A DNA stretch of 64,000 bases from Cryptomeria japonica (GCF_030272615.1 NC_081408.1:403301389-403365388); one strand, 5' to 3'; counted from the stretch's first letter, positions 39,210 to 51,156 are shown. Numbers and translations: made by a program. The notes: generated by a model from the letters alone, not told the origin.

Positions 39210-40321
39210 AACATTTGCTGCTACTTGTTCCTGATTTTTCAGAAGATTATTTGGAAGCCAGGGTTTCAGTTTTTTCAAAGTTTTTATTTGCATATGGGGT
39301 GCTTCTTTATTTATGGGCATTTTGGGTTCAAACGGACCTCACCGTTGAGCTTAGAACACCTAAAACCCCCCATTTTCATATAAAATTTGTCCAATTTGGA
39401 CAACTGTGGCTCTGACATTCTTTTATTTTATTTTTGCCCTTGTTGGGCACATTTTTCGAAAAATAATAATTATCGGGCAGTTTTACGGCATGCCTAGGCT
39501 GATAACATAACCATCGACCATTGGGGCCAGCCTTGGCGGTTACCGCCGACCTGCACAGTGGTTACCGCCTGCCTGCCAACGGTTACTGTTGACTGACAGT
39601 CTTCACACCACTCGCCGCCCCTGCCAACCACAACCCGCTGCCAGACACCCCGTCGCTCTGCCGCTGAAAGACTCGACTGCCACTCAGAAAATTGCGCCCC
39701 CCGACCACCGCCTGGCCACCGCCGCTCAACCCAGTCATCACCTCCCTGCCACCAGGAGGGAGGGTTTTTTTTTTCCTTGAAAGCCTTTTGACAGGGGGGT
39801 AGTTTTTTCATCATAACTTGGGCAAACAGAGTCGGTTTTTTGAAAATGAATAGGCGCTGAAAAGCTATTTTTGAGCTCTATTAAGATCTAGAGGTGAGAT
39901 TTGCTGATTTTTTCATTTTGTACCTATTTTTTGCCGTCAAAGTCAGAGTTGTTTTCTGCACGCCGAGAGCCATAACTTGGGCAAACGGACTCCGTTTTCG
40001 GCAAATGAATAGGTGTTGGAAAGGTCTTGGAGAGCTCTATTCAGATTTGGGGTTCATTGTTCCAGAAATTTTACCAGGTACACAAGATATTGTCTGGAAT
40101 TTTTTTTTTGCTCTTGCCTTTCTTTCTGGCTATCAGATTGTACCGGGGTTTGGTTTTTTCATCTTGTGGGAGGTGTTATTTTCTACTTTTTGTAATTTAC
40201 TTCAAAAAATCAGAATACCTAAAATTCAAACAACAAACCCCCTTCTGCATCCTATGTCTAGTTTGAAAGATCACTTAATTAAAAAACACAAGAGCAGGAG
40301 TAGGTACAGGTACATGTACAC
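39210..40321 (+). other. leader of Copia element B with internal duplication and GC-rich patch
   Basis: This is noncoding. Positions 39500-39770 are unusually GC-rich for the window, with many CCGCC/CTGCC runs. A ~90-bp phrase (CATAACTTGGGCAAAC...GAGCTCTATT) occurs at about 39811-39900 and again at about 39969-40056, pointing to an internal duplication. ORFs in this stretch have no domain support. Confidence 0.6.
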
Positions 40322-43300
40322 ATGGCAGATTTTTCAGTTGAGCTTCTTACATCATAGAACTATCATATTTGGAAAGGTCGTATGACAAGGCTTCTTAGAT
40401 CAAGAGGGTTGTGGTCCTGTTTGGATGAGGCTCAACCTCAGTTGTAGCTTCCTTTTGAGATTCTTCAACAGAGGAATAAGATGGATGAGGCTATGGGTGT
40501 CATCTCACTACATGTTTCAGACAACTTGCTTTTTCACCTTAATGGTTTACTCACTCCTTGGGCTATGTGGTCCAAGTTTTCTGATCTTTTTGGTACCATC
40601 AATGAGTTCAGAGCATTACAGATTGAGGTGAAACTCTCTTCTTTATTACCTGAGTCTTTTCCTCACATTAAGGACTTTCTGAACAAGTTTAAAACCACTA
40701 GATCTATCCTACACAGTAGTGGTAAAAATAAGACAAACACAGAGTGTATCTACCTGATTCTCTCTAAGCTTCGAGGTCCCTATCAAATATTTGCTTCTAC
40801 ATTTTATTGTACTATGGATGCCTTGGGTGTACACTTCACCATGTCTACATTTGATGTGTTCTGTGATTGCTTGACTCGAGAGCAAGCTCACCTATCTCAG
40901 TTGGACACTCTCACATGATCAAAGAACAAAGCATTGGTTGCACAGACATCTAAAGAGAACAACAAGCAAAAACTGAAATCTAGGAAGGATTCAGCTGGCA
41001 GTGAGAGTCCCTCCAAGCCACCACCTAAGTTTGATTCTAAACCAAAGTCCTATCCCAAATGAGAGAAATCTTCAAAGTTTGGTGAGTCTTCCTCCAAGAC
41101 TAAGAAGAAATTAGATGAACTTTGTAGTTTCTCTGGCAAGGAAGGACATCCAGTTTCCCGGTGTTGAAAACGATTAGAGGCTTTGGAGGAAGCCATGTAG
41201 TAGCATCATATTTCTTCTCCCCAGCCTCCTTCTTCCTCTTCTACAGAGAAAGGACATGCTCTTTCTGCATGAGCTATTACTTCTGCATCCACTTGGATTA
41301 TTGATTCAGGGGATTCTCACCACATGACACACTCTCAACAACTTGTTACCTCACTTGCTCATAATGATACTTTACAGATTGCAGTTGGTGACTTAGCACA
41401 ACTTTTAGTTTCAGGTTCAGGTACTGTTCCATTGATAGGTGATTGTATTCAGGATGTTCTTCTAGTTCCTAACATTTTGAGAAACCTCCACTCTGTTTAT
41501 CAGATTTGTCATTTTGGCTCTGGTAAAACAATTGAATTCTCACCACATGATGTGGTTATTAGAGATCTCCATGATCTTGATTTGGTTGTGGCTACTGGTA
41601 GTGTTGATCTTGATTCTTGGTTATACAGGTTTGATGGCTTTGAGAGTCTAGATGGTTCAGGTGTTTCTCTTGTAACACATGCAGATTCAGTGAGCAGACT
41701 TTGGCATGAGTGTTTTGGCCATTTCAATTACAGATACTTACAATAGATGAGCACACAGGCACTTGTGATTGAGCTCCTTCAGATATCCTATATTGATGGT
41801 GTATGTCGAGGTTGTGCACTTGGCAAACATCACCAAGATCCCTTTCCTACAGGTAGAGCCACACGTGCTAAGGCACTCTTGGATTTGGTACACAAGATCT
41901 TATGTCATTTTCGATTTCATCTTTTTTAGGGTCCAAGTATGTGCTCACATTCATTGATGACTTCTCCAGACGTACATGGGTGTACTTTCTTAAGTACAAG
42001 TCTGATGTCTTTGATTCATTTCGAGTCTTTAAGACATTTGTAGAGAAGCAGTCTGGTCTTTCTATCCGAAGGATCCGCACAGATAATGGGAGAGAATATG
42101 TGAATCAGGATTTTATAGATTTTTGCACAGAGCATGGTTTGTAGCATCAGTTATTAGCTCCTTACACTCCTCAGCAGAATGGTGTTGCTGAGAGAAAGAA
42201 CATAACACTATGAGAGATAGCCAATTGTATGCTTTAGTCACGTTCTATGCAACCTACTTTTTGGGGTGAGGTAGTTAATTGTGCCACTTATATTCAAAAT
42301 CGGATGCCTCATAAGGCATTGCATTAGATGACTCCTGAGGAGGCTTGGTCCCATGTCAAGCTTGATGTTTCATCATTCCAAGTTTTTGGTAGTGAGGCTT
42401 GGGCATTTATTCTGGATGCTCAGAGGAAATCCATGGAGAGGAAGAGCCGACCACTCATTTTTGTTGGCTACTGTGAGAATGTTAAGGCGTACAGGTTGTT
42501 TGATCTTGATTCCCGAGAGGTCTTGTTTAGGCAGGATGTCCAGTTTGATAAGCGTCTTCCTCAGATGGATTCTCCATCACCAACTTCTCCCTCACTGCCT
42601 CTTCCTCCCTCTTTATCTTTTGAGGATTCCTTATTCTTTGAGGATGATGCAGATGATGGACTGCCATCTCCACCACCACCACCCGCAACTCAGCCTTTGC
42701 CCAAGTGGGCCTGGTTTATAGTTGATGCTGCTGGTTCTATGGTAGGTGATTGTTCAGATTCTCGTTGTACTCATGCACAAACATCTGGTTCTAGTCTTCT
42801 GAGTCATGCCATTTCGGATGATCCTCAAAAAATTTCAGAGGCCACAGGTCACCCAGAGTGGGATAGGGTCATGGATGAGGAGTATTCTTCTTTGATGAAG
42901 AATCATACTTGGGATCTTTGTACTCTTCTGAAAGGAAGAAAGTTGGTTCAGTGCAAGTGGGTGTACCGTACCAAGTATGCTGCAAATGGTTCTATTAATA
43001 AGTATAAGGCACGTCTTGTTGTGAAGGGGTTTTCTTAGGTGGAGGGTATTGATTACTCCGAGACCTTTGCTTCTGTCGCCAAGATGAATTCTATTCGCTT
43101 TGTACTTTCACTTGCAGCTTCATAGGGATGGACAATTTTTCAGATGGATGTGAAGAGCGCCTTCTTGCATAGAGACCTTCATGAGGAGATCTATATGGAG
43201 AAGCCTCAAGGATTTGTGCAAGATTCCTCTTTGGTTTGTAGACTTCGACGTTCATTATATGGTCTCAAACAGGCTCCTCGGGCTTGGTATGAGAAGATGG

Positions 43301-44355
43301 ACTCTTTTTTGCTCTCTGCACTCTTCACATGTTGTCATTCCGATCCCACAATTTATATTTAGCGTCATAGGGATGATATAGCTATCCTTGTGCTATATGT
43401 TGATGATCTTATCATTACTGGTAGCTCGTCCTCCTTGATTCAGGATATTCAAAGAGCTTTGATGGAGCAGTTTGAGATGACAGATCTTGGCCTTCTGCAC
43501 TATTTTTTGGGCCTACAGGTTATTCAGTCTTTTGATGGGATTTCCATACTTCAACAAAAGTATGATCTCGATACTCTTCATAGATTTGACATGCTTGCTT
43601 GCAAGCCTGCACCCATACTTTTTCAGTCAGGTGTTGTTTTGTTTGCCACTTGTTCTACACCTTCCATGAATCCTACCTTATATAGGCAGTTGGTTGGCAA
43701 TTTGTTGTACCTGACAAATACCCGCCCAAATCTTTCCTTTGTGGTTGGTCTTGTCTTTAGGTTCTCCCATGATCCTCATGAGAGCCATTGGCAAGATGCC
43801 AAACGTATTTTGAGGTACATTCGGGGCACTACACTATTTGGCATTCACTATACTTTAGGATCCCCTCACATTGTTGGCTTCACTGACTCAGATTGAGCTG
43901 GTGATGCTCATGATCAGAAGTCTACTTCTGGATTTGTTTTTTGCCTTGGTTCTGGCCCTATCACATGGTATTGCAAGAAGCAGTATGCTCTTGCATTATC
44001 ATCTATAGAGGCTGAGTACTGAGCAGTGGTGTTAGCTAGTCAGGAGGTTTTATGGCTTCGATAGTTGATGACTGAGTTTGGGTTCCCTCCTGATAGTCCC
44101 ACTATTCTTCGGTGTGACAATCAGAGTGCCATTCACATTTCCTGCAACCCAGTGGAGCACCAAAGGACTAAACACATTGAGCTTCACATGCACTTCATCA
44201 GACAGTTGATTCAGGATGGCTTTCTCATCTTGGAGTACATTCCTACAAAGGAGCAAGTTGCTGATATTTTCACTAAACCTTTTGTATCTCCGCGCTACCT
44301 TTAGTTGCACTCTATGCTTGGGGTGAAGGAAGTTGTCCTTGGGGGGTCTCATTGA
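40322..44355 (+). pseudogene. Copia element B gag-pol polyprotein, inactivated by point nonsense mutations
   Basis: The ATG at 40322 (MADFSVELLTS) starts a Copia gag (to about 41200; zinc knuckle CSFSGKEGHPVSRC with one Cys changed). The protease follows (WIIDSGDSHHM). The integrase zinc domain is LWHECFGHFNYRYLQ...CRGCALGKHH. The integrase core has [26 protein letters not shown] and YTPQQNGVAERKN. RT keeps YVDD at 43396-43407, and RNase H shows NQSAIHISCNPVEHQRTKHI and EQVADIFTKPF. A 2-bp deletion-type frameshift lies near 41893. About 20 in-frame stops are all TAG or TGA. Domain order gag-PR-INT-RT-RNaseH defines Ty1/copia. Confidence 0.92.
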
Positions 44356-44586
44356 GGCCTTCCTTCCTTCATGTTTTTTTTAGAATGCTTTTTCCATCTC
44401 TTTTTGGAGTAGAGTTTTTTCCCACGTGGTTTTTTCTATTTCTCCAGTTCATAGAGATTTGGTTGTGATTGGGTACCTCATCAGGCTTTGTTGCCCGGAC
44501 CCAAATTTGCCTTCATTATGTAGTTGCATTTTTTGCTTCATGCATTTAGTTTTTTAGCTACTCCCTAAGTTCATCTTAAGGGGAGG
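44356..44586 (+). other. 3' noncoding region and polypurine tract of Copia element B
   Basis: The region is T-rich between the stop of gag-pol and the 3' LTR. It ends in AAGGGGAGG at 44578-44586, the polypurine tract used to prime plus-strand DNA. Confidence 0.75.
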
Positions 44587-44886
44587 TGTTAGAGTTATCA
44601 TGTATTAGCTAATAATTATTTATTTAATTATTAGTCTATTATCCTCTACACTTGAGCTAAACTTAGGCTTTTAATAATATGGTAGGTATTTAATAATTAA
44701 ATACACTTTATCCCTTTAGGGTTTCTTTAGGGTTGCATATTCTCCTTTTATAAGGATTGTATTGTACTTTTTATTTTATTCCCTCTCTGAATGATAATAT
44801 TCTTCTTTAGAGCCATTATTGCTTTTTGCCTCCATTATTCTCTTGTGACAAGTATTTTGCTTGTAGGTGTTTTGGGATCTCTGAAG
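44587..44886 (+). repeat. 3' LTR of Copia element B (3' end truncated)
   Basis: It starts TGTTAGAGTTATC and carries TATAA at 44749-44753. It is collinear with the 5' LTR to GGGATCTCTGAAG and then stops about 22 bp short, where the duplicated flank begins. It contains a 9-13 bp duplication (TTTAGGGTTTCTTTAGGGTT) not in the 5' LTR. Confidence 0.9.
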
Positions 44887-44970
44887 TTGTTATTCATGCT
44901 TTCCTCTCATAACTCAAATTTGTGGTTTGGCCCTACAACTATATTTATTAGTGATGTTTTATATTGCCAT
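44887..44970 (+). repeat. right copy of 84-bp direct duplication flanking Copia element B
   Basis: It is a near-identical partner of 38807-38890 (two transitions). Unrelated sequence (CAATATATTTTG) follows it, so the repeat is limited to the 84 bp. Confidence 0.9.
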
Positions 44971-45074
44971 CAATATATTTTGTCAATGGCTTTTGTATTG
45001 CCATCTAGCTTTTGACTATATATTATGGGATGCATATGTTGTGTCTTTATATGGACATTGTTTTAGTTTTTAAG

Positions 45075-45232
45075 AGGGGTAAACACTTTTGACCCGGAGC
45101 TATGAACCAGTGAGGTCACAAATATAGGACCTCATCCCTATTTAAACACTCAATAATAGCACCCTAGTGGAGTTTGAACCTTGATGACAAGAGTAAAAAC
45201 ACCACAACTTAACCATCACAACATGCCATTAC
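45075..45232 (-). mobile_element. tRNA-derived SINE-like sequence
   Basis: The minus strand from 45232 reads GGCATGTTGTGATGGTTAAGTTG. TGGTTAAGTTG fits the RNA polymerase III A box. GGTTCAAACTC, 38 bp further on, fits the B box in spacing and sequence. A non-tRNA tail of ~95 bp follows. No 3' poly-A or clear target duplication was found, so it may be an old fragment. A degenerate tRNA gene is the alternative. Confidence 0.45.
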
Positions 45233-45359
45233 CAACACATCGTTTTAGCTTCATTATATTTTTAGCTTTCAATAGCTTGTAGTTTTACATAACTACATCA
45301 AATTTTTTTTTAATATATTTTGTAGTTTTTAAAATTGCATTATAACTCTAAAGTGTTGT

Positions 45360-46030
45360 ATGGATGCCTATTGGAGGTTAGAATTCCACTTGAATTTTAT
45401 AGTTTTTAAAACTATATTAGAACTATGAAGTTATACATGCAAGCCCGTCAAATGTTGGAACATAGATTGAGTTTTGTAAATGTGCAAACCTACACTAAAT
45501 ATCTAAAGTTATGCAAGATTTTAGTTACAAATATTTGAATGTTAGAATTAGACTTGCAATTTCCAAATATGTAACCTTCTTTGAAGGTCCAAAGTTATGG
45601 AAGTAATTAATTAAAAATATATAGAGGCTGGAGGTAGGATATAAATTTATAAATGTGCAAATCTACTTTGAAACTTTGAAGTTCTACATGTAGGAAAATG
45701 CACAATTGTAGAGGTTAGAGGACGACTGCAACTTACAGTGTGCAAACTATTCCTAGAGTCCTAAAGTCCTACAATATTTAATTACATTCTTATAGAGGTT
45801 AGAGGTAGGCTCACAATATACAATTGAGCAAACATGCTTTGGAGTTCCAACATTTTGAAAGCAAATAGTTGCCAATTTGTAGAGATATAAGACAAGATTG
45901 TGATTTGTAAATGTGTAAACCTACTTCAAAATTCTAAAATTTTACAAATGTGCAAACCTTCTTGAAAATTATAGAATTTTGCAAGTTGAAAGTCTGTGGG
46001 GATCAAAGGTTAGAATGCAATTCATGGGAG
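45360..46030 (+). repeat. diverged ~85-bp minisatellite, about eight units
   Basis: Phrases like TAGAGGTTAGAGGTAGG, AATGTGCAAACCTACTTTGAA and AAGTTCTACA recur in the same order with a spacing of about 84-87 bp. Examples are GTTAGAATTAGAC at 45541, GCTGGAGGTAGG at 45627, GGTTAGAGGACG at 45713 and GGTTAGAGGTAGG at 45797. Units are strongly diverged, so the array is old. No coding sense is seen. Confidence 0.75.
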
Positions 46031-47770
46031 CTACAAGATTGCATCAGAACTCAAAAGATTTTTCAATTTTTATACTAGTGTGAGTAAAAGGTCTACATGC
46101 TTGTATGGTAACTCTATAATCCCATCAATATGGAAGGTTTTGAAAACTACATAGCTACTTGGAAACATCGAAGTTCTACAATACCTACAGCTTTGTTTAG
46201 AAGCTCCATATTTTTGCTAAAACTTATGTTGAGTTATACACAATGTTTTTGGCTAATGTTTTTGTAAGTCTTCCACTTGTGTCACCATATATAGTGTATT
46301 GGTGATTGTTTGCCTCATGTCCCATTATGTGATGTCATGGTACTTTTTACATGTGCATGTGCAATGTGGCATTGCTTATGTCACATTTGCAACACAAAAA
46401 ATGGTTGTTTAATTTTTGTTAGTTAATGCCCTGATAAAAAGATCAAAGCATTATATTTTGTATCAAAGCCCACACTGAACATTGAGAGATTTGGGTTGTG
46501 TTTTGCTAGTTGTATGTTTTCTTGTTCTTTTCATGTTTGATGATATGATTTGGAGTAAATAGTTGGAAATATTCCTCTTAAGCCTAATTACACCCATGAG
46601 GAGGGATAGTGATAGGATGAAACATAGGTAGATTGTACAATATTTAATGTTTAAAAAATAAAAAAAATTACTTCAATCTTTATGAATTTAGGCGTGTAAA
46701 CTTGTAAAAAGAATAGTGGCTATATGTGAAGGCCTACAAGGAGTGAGGGGAGTATAAATGAAATAAATCTATTATAGTAAACACAAAAATCATTCTCTTA
46801 TACCTACTATAGGAAATTATAAGCATTAACTACAAGTTGTTATAAACTCTTATGGGAATTGTTTAGGTTTCTAAAGAAGTTGTAAAACTAGTCACAATAT
46901 TAAAATATACTACAAAAACTACACACAGGTGACAAGAACTATAGCTTTCACATTGTAAAAAAAATGAAAAAAAAATTATCCAAAAAGAAAAGAAATTATA
47001 ACAAAATGTTTTAATTATAATTGATTCAAATCACATAAATATACCTTAAGAATTCTTTTTTTTTGAAATTACATAACATAATAAATAAAAACATAAGATC
47101 ATTTCCAACACTTTGGTATTGTGGGTATAGTCTATTATAAATCTTTTTTCAAAATGTGACTATATTATAATATCCTTTTAGAAAATATTACATTCTTCTT
47201 TGTGTTATTACATTTCTCCTTTCTATGCTATGTATTCTATGCTATGCTATTCAAAATTATGATTTAGTTTACAATTGTCACAAAAATAGGGAGTCATTTT
47301 TCCTTGCAATCACTCCTCACAATTGTCTCAAATCAAAATATTATTAGTTATAACAAGAGAATGTAGACAACTATTTTTGGCTTGTGACTATTTAATGGCA
47401 TAAAATTACAACTTAATGAATATAATAGAACAAATAATTGCTAACCATTAGCATCCACATGCGATAAATGTAGGTCACATGAATATTAACATATTATCTT
47501 TATTTTAACCACTCCATATTTGCAACTTCCTTGCTTGGCATTAATGTTGCTTCAAAGGCTATTATTAAAAAGAGCTATGGAAATAATTATTAGTCAATAT
47601 AATCAGATATTTATTTTCTCTTATTTTATCTAAAAACTAAACTAAATATATCTTATTTTGATTTAATCATGTTACAAAAGGTTGCAAAGGCATGATATGA
47701 CATAAAAATGGAGCATAAAAGTGATCATTATAGTATAAAAGGTTAAAATATGAGATAAAGGTGACATAAA
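46031..47770. other. AT-rich region without recognisable genes
   Basis: Stops are dense in all six frames, with poly-A/poly-T runs around 46960-47060. I see no terminal repeats, RNA gene or conserved motif. Confidence 0.55.
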
Positions 47771-47829
47771 TGCACCTCATCAAATAGGTTACCCTTGATC
47801 AAGGATCTCTACAAATTTAGAATGACCAT

Positions 47830-48300
47830 TCTCTTGTATTGAGAAAATTTTAGCCAAAGGAAACTTAGTCGAGTTTCTATAGCTTGTGGGGATACTAAGA
47901 AATTTTGGGATCTCCTTAGTAAAGAGGAAGAAAGGGTAGGTAGCTCTCAAACTTCAAAGGAGAGGGGTGAGACCGATTTAAAAAAGGTGAAAGGGATTGC
48001 TCTAAAGCCTGTGTTGGTATAGAGTGGGGAAGGGCTTAGATAGGAATAACCTCATCAAGAGGTCAGACAAGTGGGTGATGATATTGATGTAGTGATAGGC
48101 CACACAAGGGATCCCTTCCATTTCAATCAACTAAAATTTGAAGGATCTATTAAGGGAGTCAAAGTAAAGGCTTGGTTATTGTATTTGGATCGGTGCTTTA
48201 ACATGCAACCTTTTGGGAGAAAAATGAGGGCTCACTTGACTATTATGTAGCTTCATGGTTATGCATCTACTTGGTGAGACTAGGAGGAGTAGAAGCAATA
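47830..48300 (+). pseudogene. gypsy gag fragment, + strand
   Basis: Around 48110-48290 the + strand reads DPFHFNQLKFEGSIKG, then AWLLYLDRCFNMQPFG and later LHGYASTW, with stops. This pattern (K-F-x-G, W-L-x-x-L-x-x-C-F, A-x-x-W) is the conserved part of plant Ty3/gypsy gag. It abuts, head-on, an unrelated gypsy gag on the minus strand from 48280, so the join near 48290 is a rearrangement or insertion boundary. Confidence 0.6.
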
Positions 48301-48843
48301 TTTGCCCACTTTTCCTAAATCTTTTCTATTATTTTCAATATTCAATGCATCTTTGAATGCATACCTGAGTGTTGGAAGGTTCCTTGTTCTCAATTCATAT
48401 CCTATTTCAGGATCAAATGCATTGACATAAAAGATTAAGCACATAGAATCTTTTGGTTTGAAATTAGATTGAAACTTATTAAAAAGCTTCATGAACTTGG
48501 TATTAAAATATGCTACAACTTCATTATATCCTTTCTGGGTATTAGTGAACTCATGTAATACAAACTTAGGATCGAAATGATCACCATATTATTTTTTAAA
48601 CATCCATTTAAATTCATTCCAATAGCCTATTGTTCCATTTGGTAATCTTTTGTACTAGTCCCTTGCATCCTTGATCAATGATTGCATGAATAATTTCATG
48701 ACCACATCATCTTGTTCTATCTCAAAATTTTCTATGACATTCATGAATTCCCTTAAGTGGTCCTCACTAGACAGTGCATTGTTACCTAAGAACTTAGGAA
48801 AAGCTTTCCTTACTTCATTGTTGATGAGAATTAGATATCCAGT
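48280..48843 (-). pseudogene. gypsy gag, copy A, 3' portion
   Basis: Minus-strand gag with LGNNALSSEDHLREFMNVIE, VVMKLFMQSLIKDARDWYK and NLPTLRYAFKDALNIENNRK, the classic retrotransposon gag capsid pattern. The N-terminal part is separated by a solo LTR and resumes at 50016-50113 (start MSHNQQN, ATG at 50113). The same segment is duplicated at 51157-51619. Confidence 0.75.
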
Positions 48844-50015
48844 TGTAGTGTCATAAAATTGCGACCCTTGCAATTGTCAACCACATTAGGGTCCTCACAC
48901 ATACGATTAGAATCCCTAAGCCTGATTGGAGACCGAAGACTTGCTCGACACCTGAGAACTGCATCTTGCTTGCCCTCCGCACTGCCTAAACTGCATCCTA
49001 TCCTAGAAAAAAGGGCATGACAGGGGCATGGTGCCCCTGTTCCCTACCCCATTTTGGGGTAGGGCCCTTCAAATTGTGCTTTGGTGGTTGTGCATTGAGT
49101 AGGAAAACTCCCCCAGTGTCGGCCTGCGATAGAAAATCAGTCAATTAACCCTAATTGACGAGTATATAAGTTGCATTTTTCCTCTCATTTGCATAAGTTG
49201 GATGAGTGGGAAGTTTACATGAGATCAAGCATTCAAGAGCATTCAAGCATTCCTTTCCAACATTGAACATTCTCAAGTCTCCCTTCAAGGCTAGGTGTTG
49301 CATTCAAGTCAAGGATTCGACCATTGAAGAGGAGATCCCTTTCAACATTCAATCCAATACAAGAAATTCTATCAACATTTCTATCACAACCTCCCTTGAG
49401 GTGATTTACAATTCAGTCTTTCATTTACATTTACTTGCAAATACTTTCTTTCATCATATGGTTAATTCTAAAACTGGGGTTTGACCTGAAGGCAAACCCC
49501 CAATCCCAACACTTTTCCCTCTCTTTTCTGTGTGTAGGTTCGCAGGTGCGCAACTGTACTTTCAGATTTGGACTCCATTTGTAGAGGTAGAAAAACCTTT
49601 TTCATTTCGCAGATTTTTCGGAGGACAGTGTACACTCCCGCCATGGTCCGGGCAAATTTTCCTCAAATTCGTAAGGCGGCTTCGTCTCGACATATAATTG
49701 CTAGATCCAGGTGCACAACTTCATCCTATGCTTCTATCTCGAGTTATAATCAGATCTTTGTCACTTTTCCACTTGGTCATAAGTACACAATTCAATCAAT
49801 TCAAATCTCAATCTCAGAAGAGGGGATTAACTTTCCATCACTCAGAATTTAATCTCTTTCTCTGGAGGTTGAATCTAGTGCATTTCCCCCCCTCTTCTAA
49901 TGTAATGCATGAACAGTGTTTGAAGGGGAATCCTAATTGAAACTTTCATCTCTCCTCGGAGGGAAGAAAATCTTTCCTCTAGATCTCTCCATCATTCACC
50001 TTTTCCAACATTACA
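48844..50015 (+). mobile_element. 1.17-kb solo LTR inserted in gypsy gag copy A
   Basis: It begins TGTAGTGTCATAAAATTG and ends CCAACATTACA, flanked by CCAGT (48839-48843) and CTAGT (50016-50020), a 5-bp target duplication with one change. The duplicated gag copy B (AGATATCCAGTGATACTAG) shows the uninterrupted site, which proves insertion. It holds ATATAAGTTGC (49162) as a probable TATA. Internal small ORFs have no domains. The orientation is tentative, from the TATA position. Confidence 0.88.
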
Positions 50016-51072
50016 CTAGTGGTACCAGTGAAATCAATTTGTCTATACTTATCTAATTGCATAGTAACCTTATCAAAAGGACCTTGTCTCTAGTTTTGTT
50101 GATTATGGGACATTTTGGTTCCATTGTATAACAAGTGGTTGTTGGATATTCTGATTTGTAATGTAGTGCCCCTCCCCGATTCATACTTTATGATGGTTGT
50201 GATGGATACTGATGGACTCTTTTTATGTGTTGACATTCCTTGTTACATGCTTTGTTCTTTCATGTTTGGGAAACTTTTTCATATCAATAGATACATTATG
50301 ATATTTATGATGATGATGCTATGATCAGGGTTACTTGATGATGTTAGAATTTACCTTGTGATGGACTTTGTGATAATGCATTTATTATAGAGTTTATGGT
50401 TATTACATATGATGTTATATCTTGTGCTAACCATAATTCTAATAATCTCATTTGATATGGATGATAGTTGTTTGATTATATTATATCTATGTTCATGATG
50501 TTTGACTGTCTACAAGTGTGTAAGGGATGATATCATATCATTCATAATGAGAAGAATGTGATGTTATTATTATCTTTCACCTGACTATGATGAATGAATG
50601 TATACATATATATACATATGTTTGTCCAATGTTGATGTTGTGTAGGGTGCAGGTACTAGGCATCAATTCCACCTAGTCCCACAAGTTTGAGCGTGCTTCC
50701 TTTGTGATGTTAGTTGATCGGAGGTGACACTAAGGCCCTACCACACTTAACCCTAGCTCAAGTCTTTGGTTTTGTTCCATGGTCATGATCGTATGGTCTT
50801 TGATGTATTCTTTCTTTTGGAGGTGAGGTCTTGTGTATGGGTATGAGAATGGTTGTACTATATCCTTGTTATTTTATTTTATTTATTTAAGATTTAATAG
50901 GGTATAAGGTTAATTATTAATAATATTAATTTATTATTTAATAAAAATGTTATTTATTCTAGATAAGGTACATATTGTGGTAGTATTAGTTTATATTATT
51001 TATGTGTGTTAGTTGAGTTGGTGGGAATGAATTAATGTATATATATACACACATATGTATATACATATACAA

Positions 51073-51075
<3 letters not shown>
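50016..51075 (-). repeat. gypsy 5' end, duplication copy A (gag start, leader, LTR-like)
   Basis: It is near-identical to 51525-52560. It contains the gag N-terminus (ATG 50113 on the minus strand) and a short leader. An LTR-like block starts at about 50161 (minus strand ends GGGGCACTACA), with ATG-rich and AT-rich stretches. Its outer end merges into the (TG)n microsatellite at 51076. Confidence 0.75.

Positions 51076-51138
<63 letters not shown>
51076..51138 (+). repeat. (TG)n microsatellite, about 31 repeats
   Basis: An uninterrupted TG run, followed by TATGCATGTATGTATG. It lies precisely at the junction between the two tandem copies of the gypsy 5' end. Confidence 0.97.
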
Positions 51139-51141
<3 letters not shown>

Positions 51142-51156
51142 CATGTATGTATGTAC

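Larger units (their letters stand above)
38892..44886 (+). mobile_element. nearly full-length Copia element B
   Basis: The 5' LTR is 38892-39196 and the 3' LTR 44587-44886. The primer site TGGTATCGGAGCC follows the 5' LTR, and AAGGGGAGG precedes the 3' LTR. Between them are a 1.1-kb leader and a gag-pol of about 1340 codons with all domains present. The 3' LTR lacks the last ~22 bp seen in the 5' LTR and instead continues into the flanking duplication. No large internal deletion is apparent; inactivation is by about 20 nonsense codons and at least one frameshift. Confidence 0.93.

Noticed and set aside
39494-39814. Trp/Gly-rich 106-codon minus-strand ORF
   Set aside because: It is an open frame caused by the GC-rich patch in the Copia B leader; no motif.
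49206-49940. Several 80-94 codon + strand ORFs
   Set aside because: They lie inside a solo LTR with target duplications, have no domain, and overlap in different frames.
50115-50324. 69-codon + strand ORF repeated at 51620-51829
   Set aside because: Conservation is explained by the recent tandem duplication of the gypsy 5' end; it is opposite to the gag frame and has no domain.
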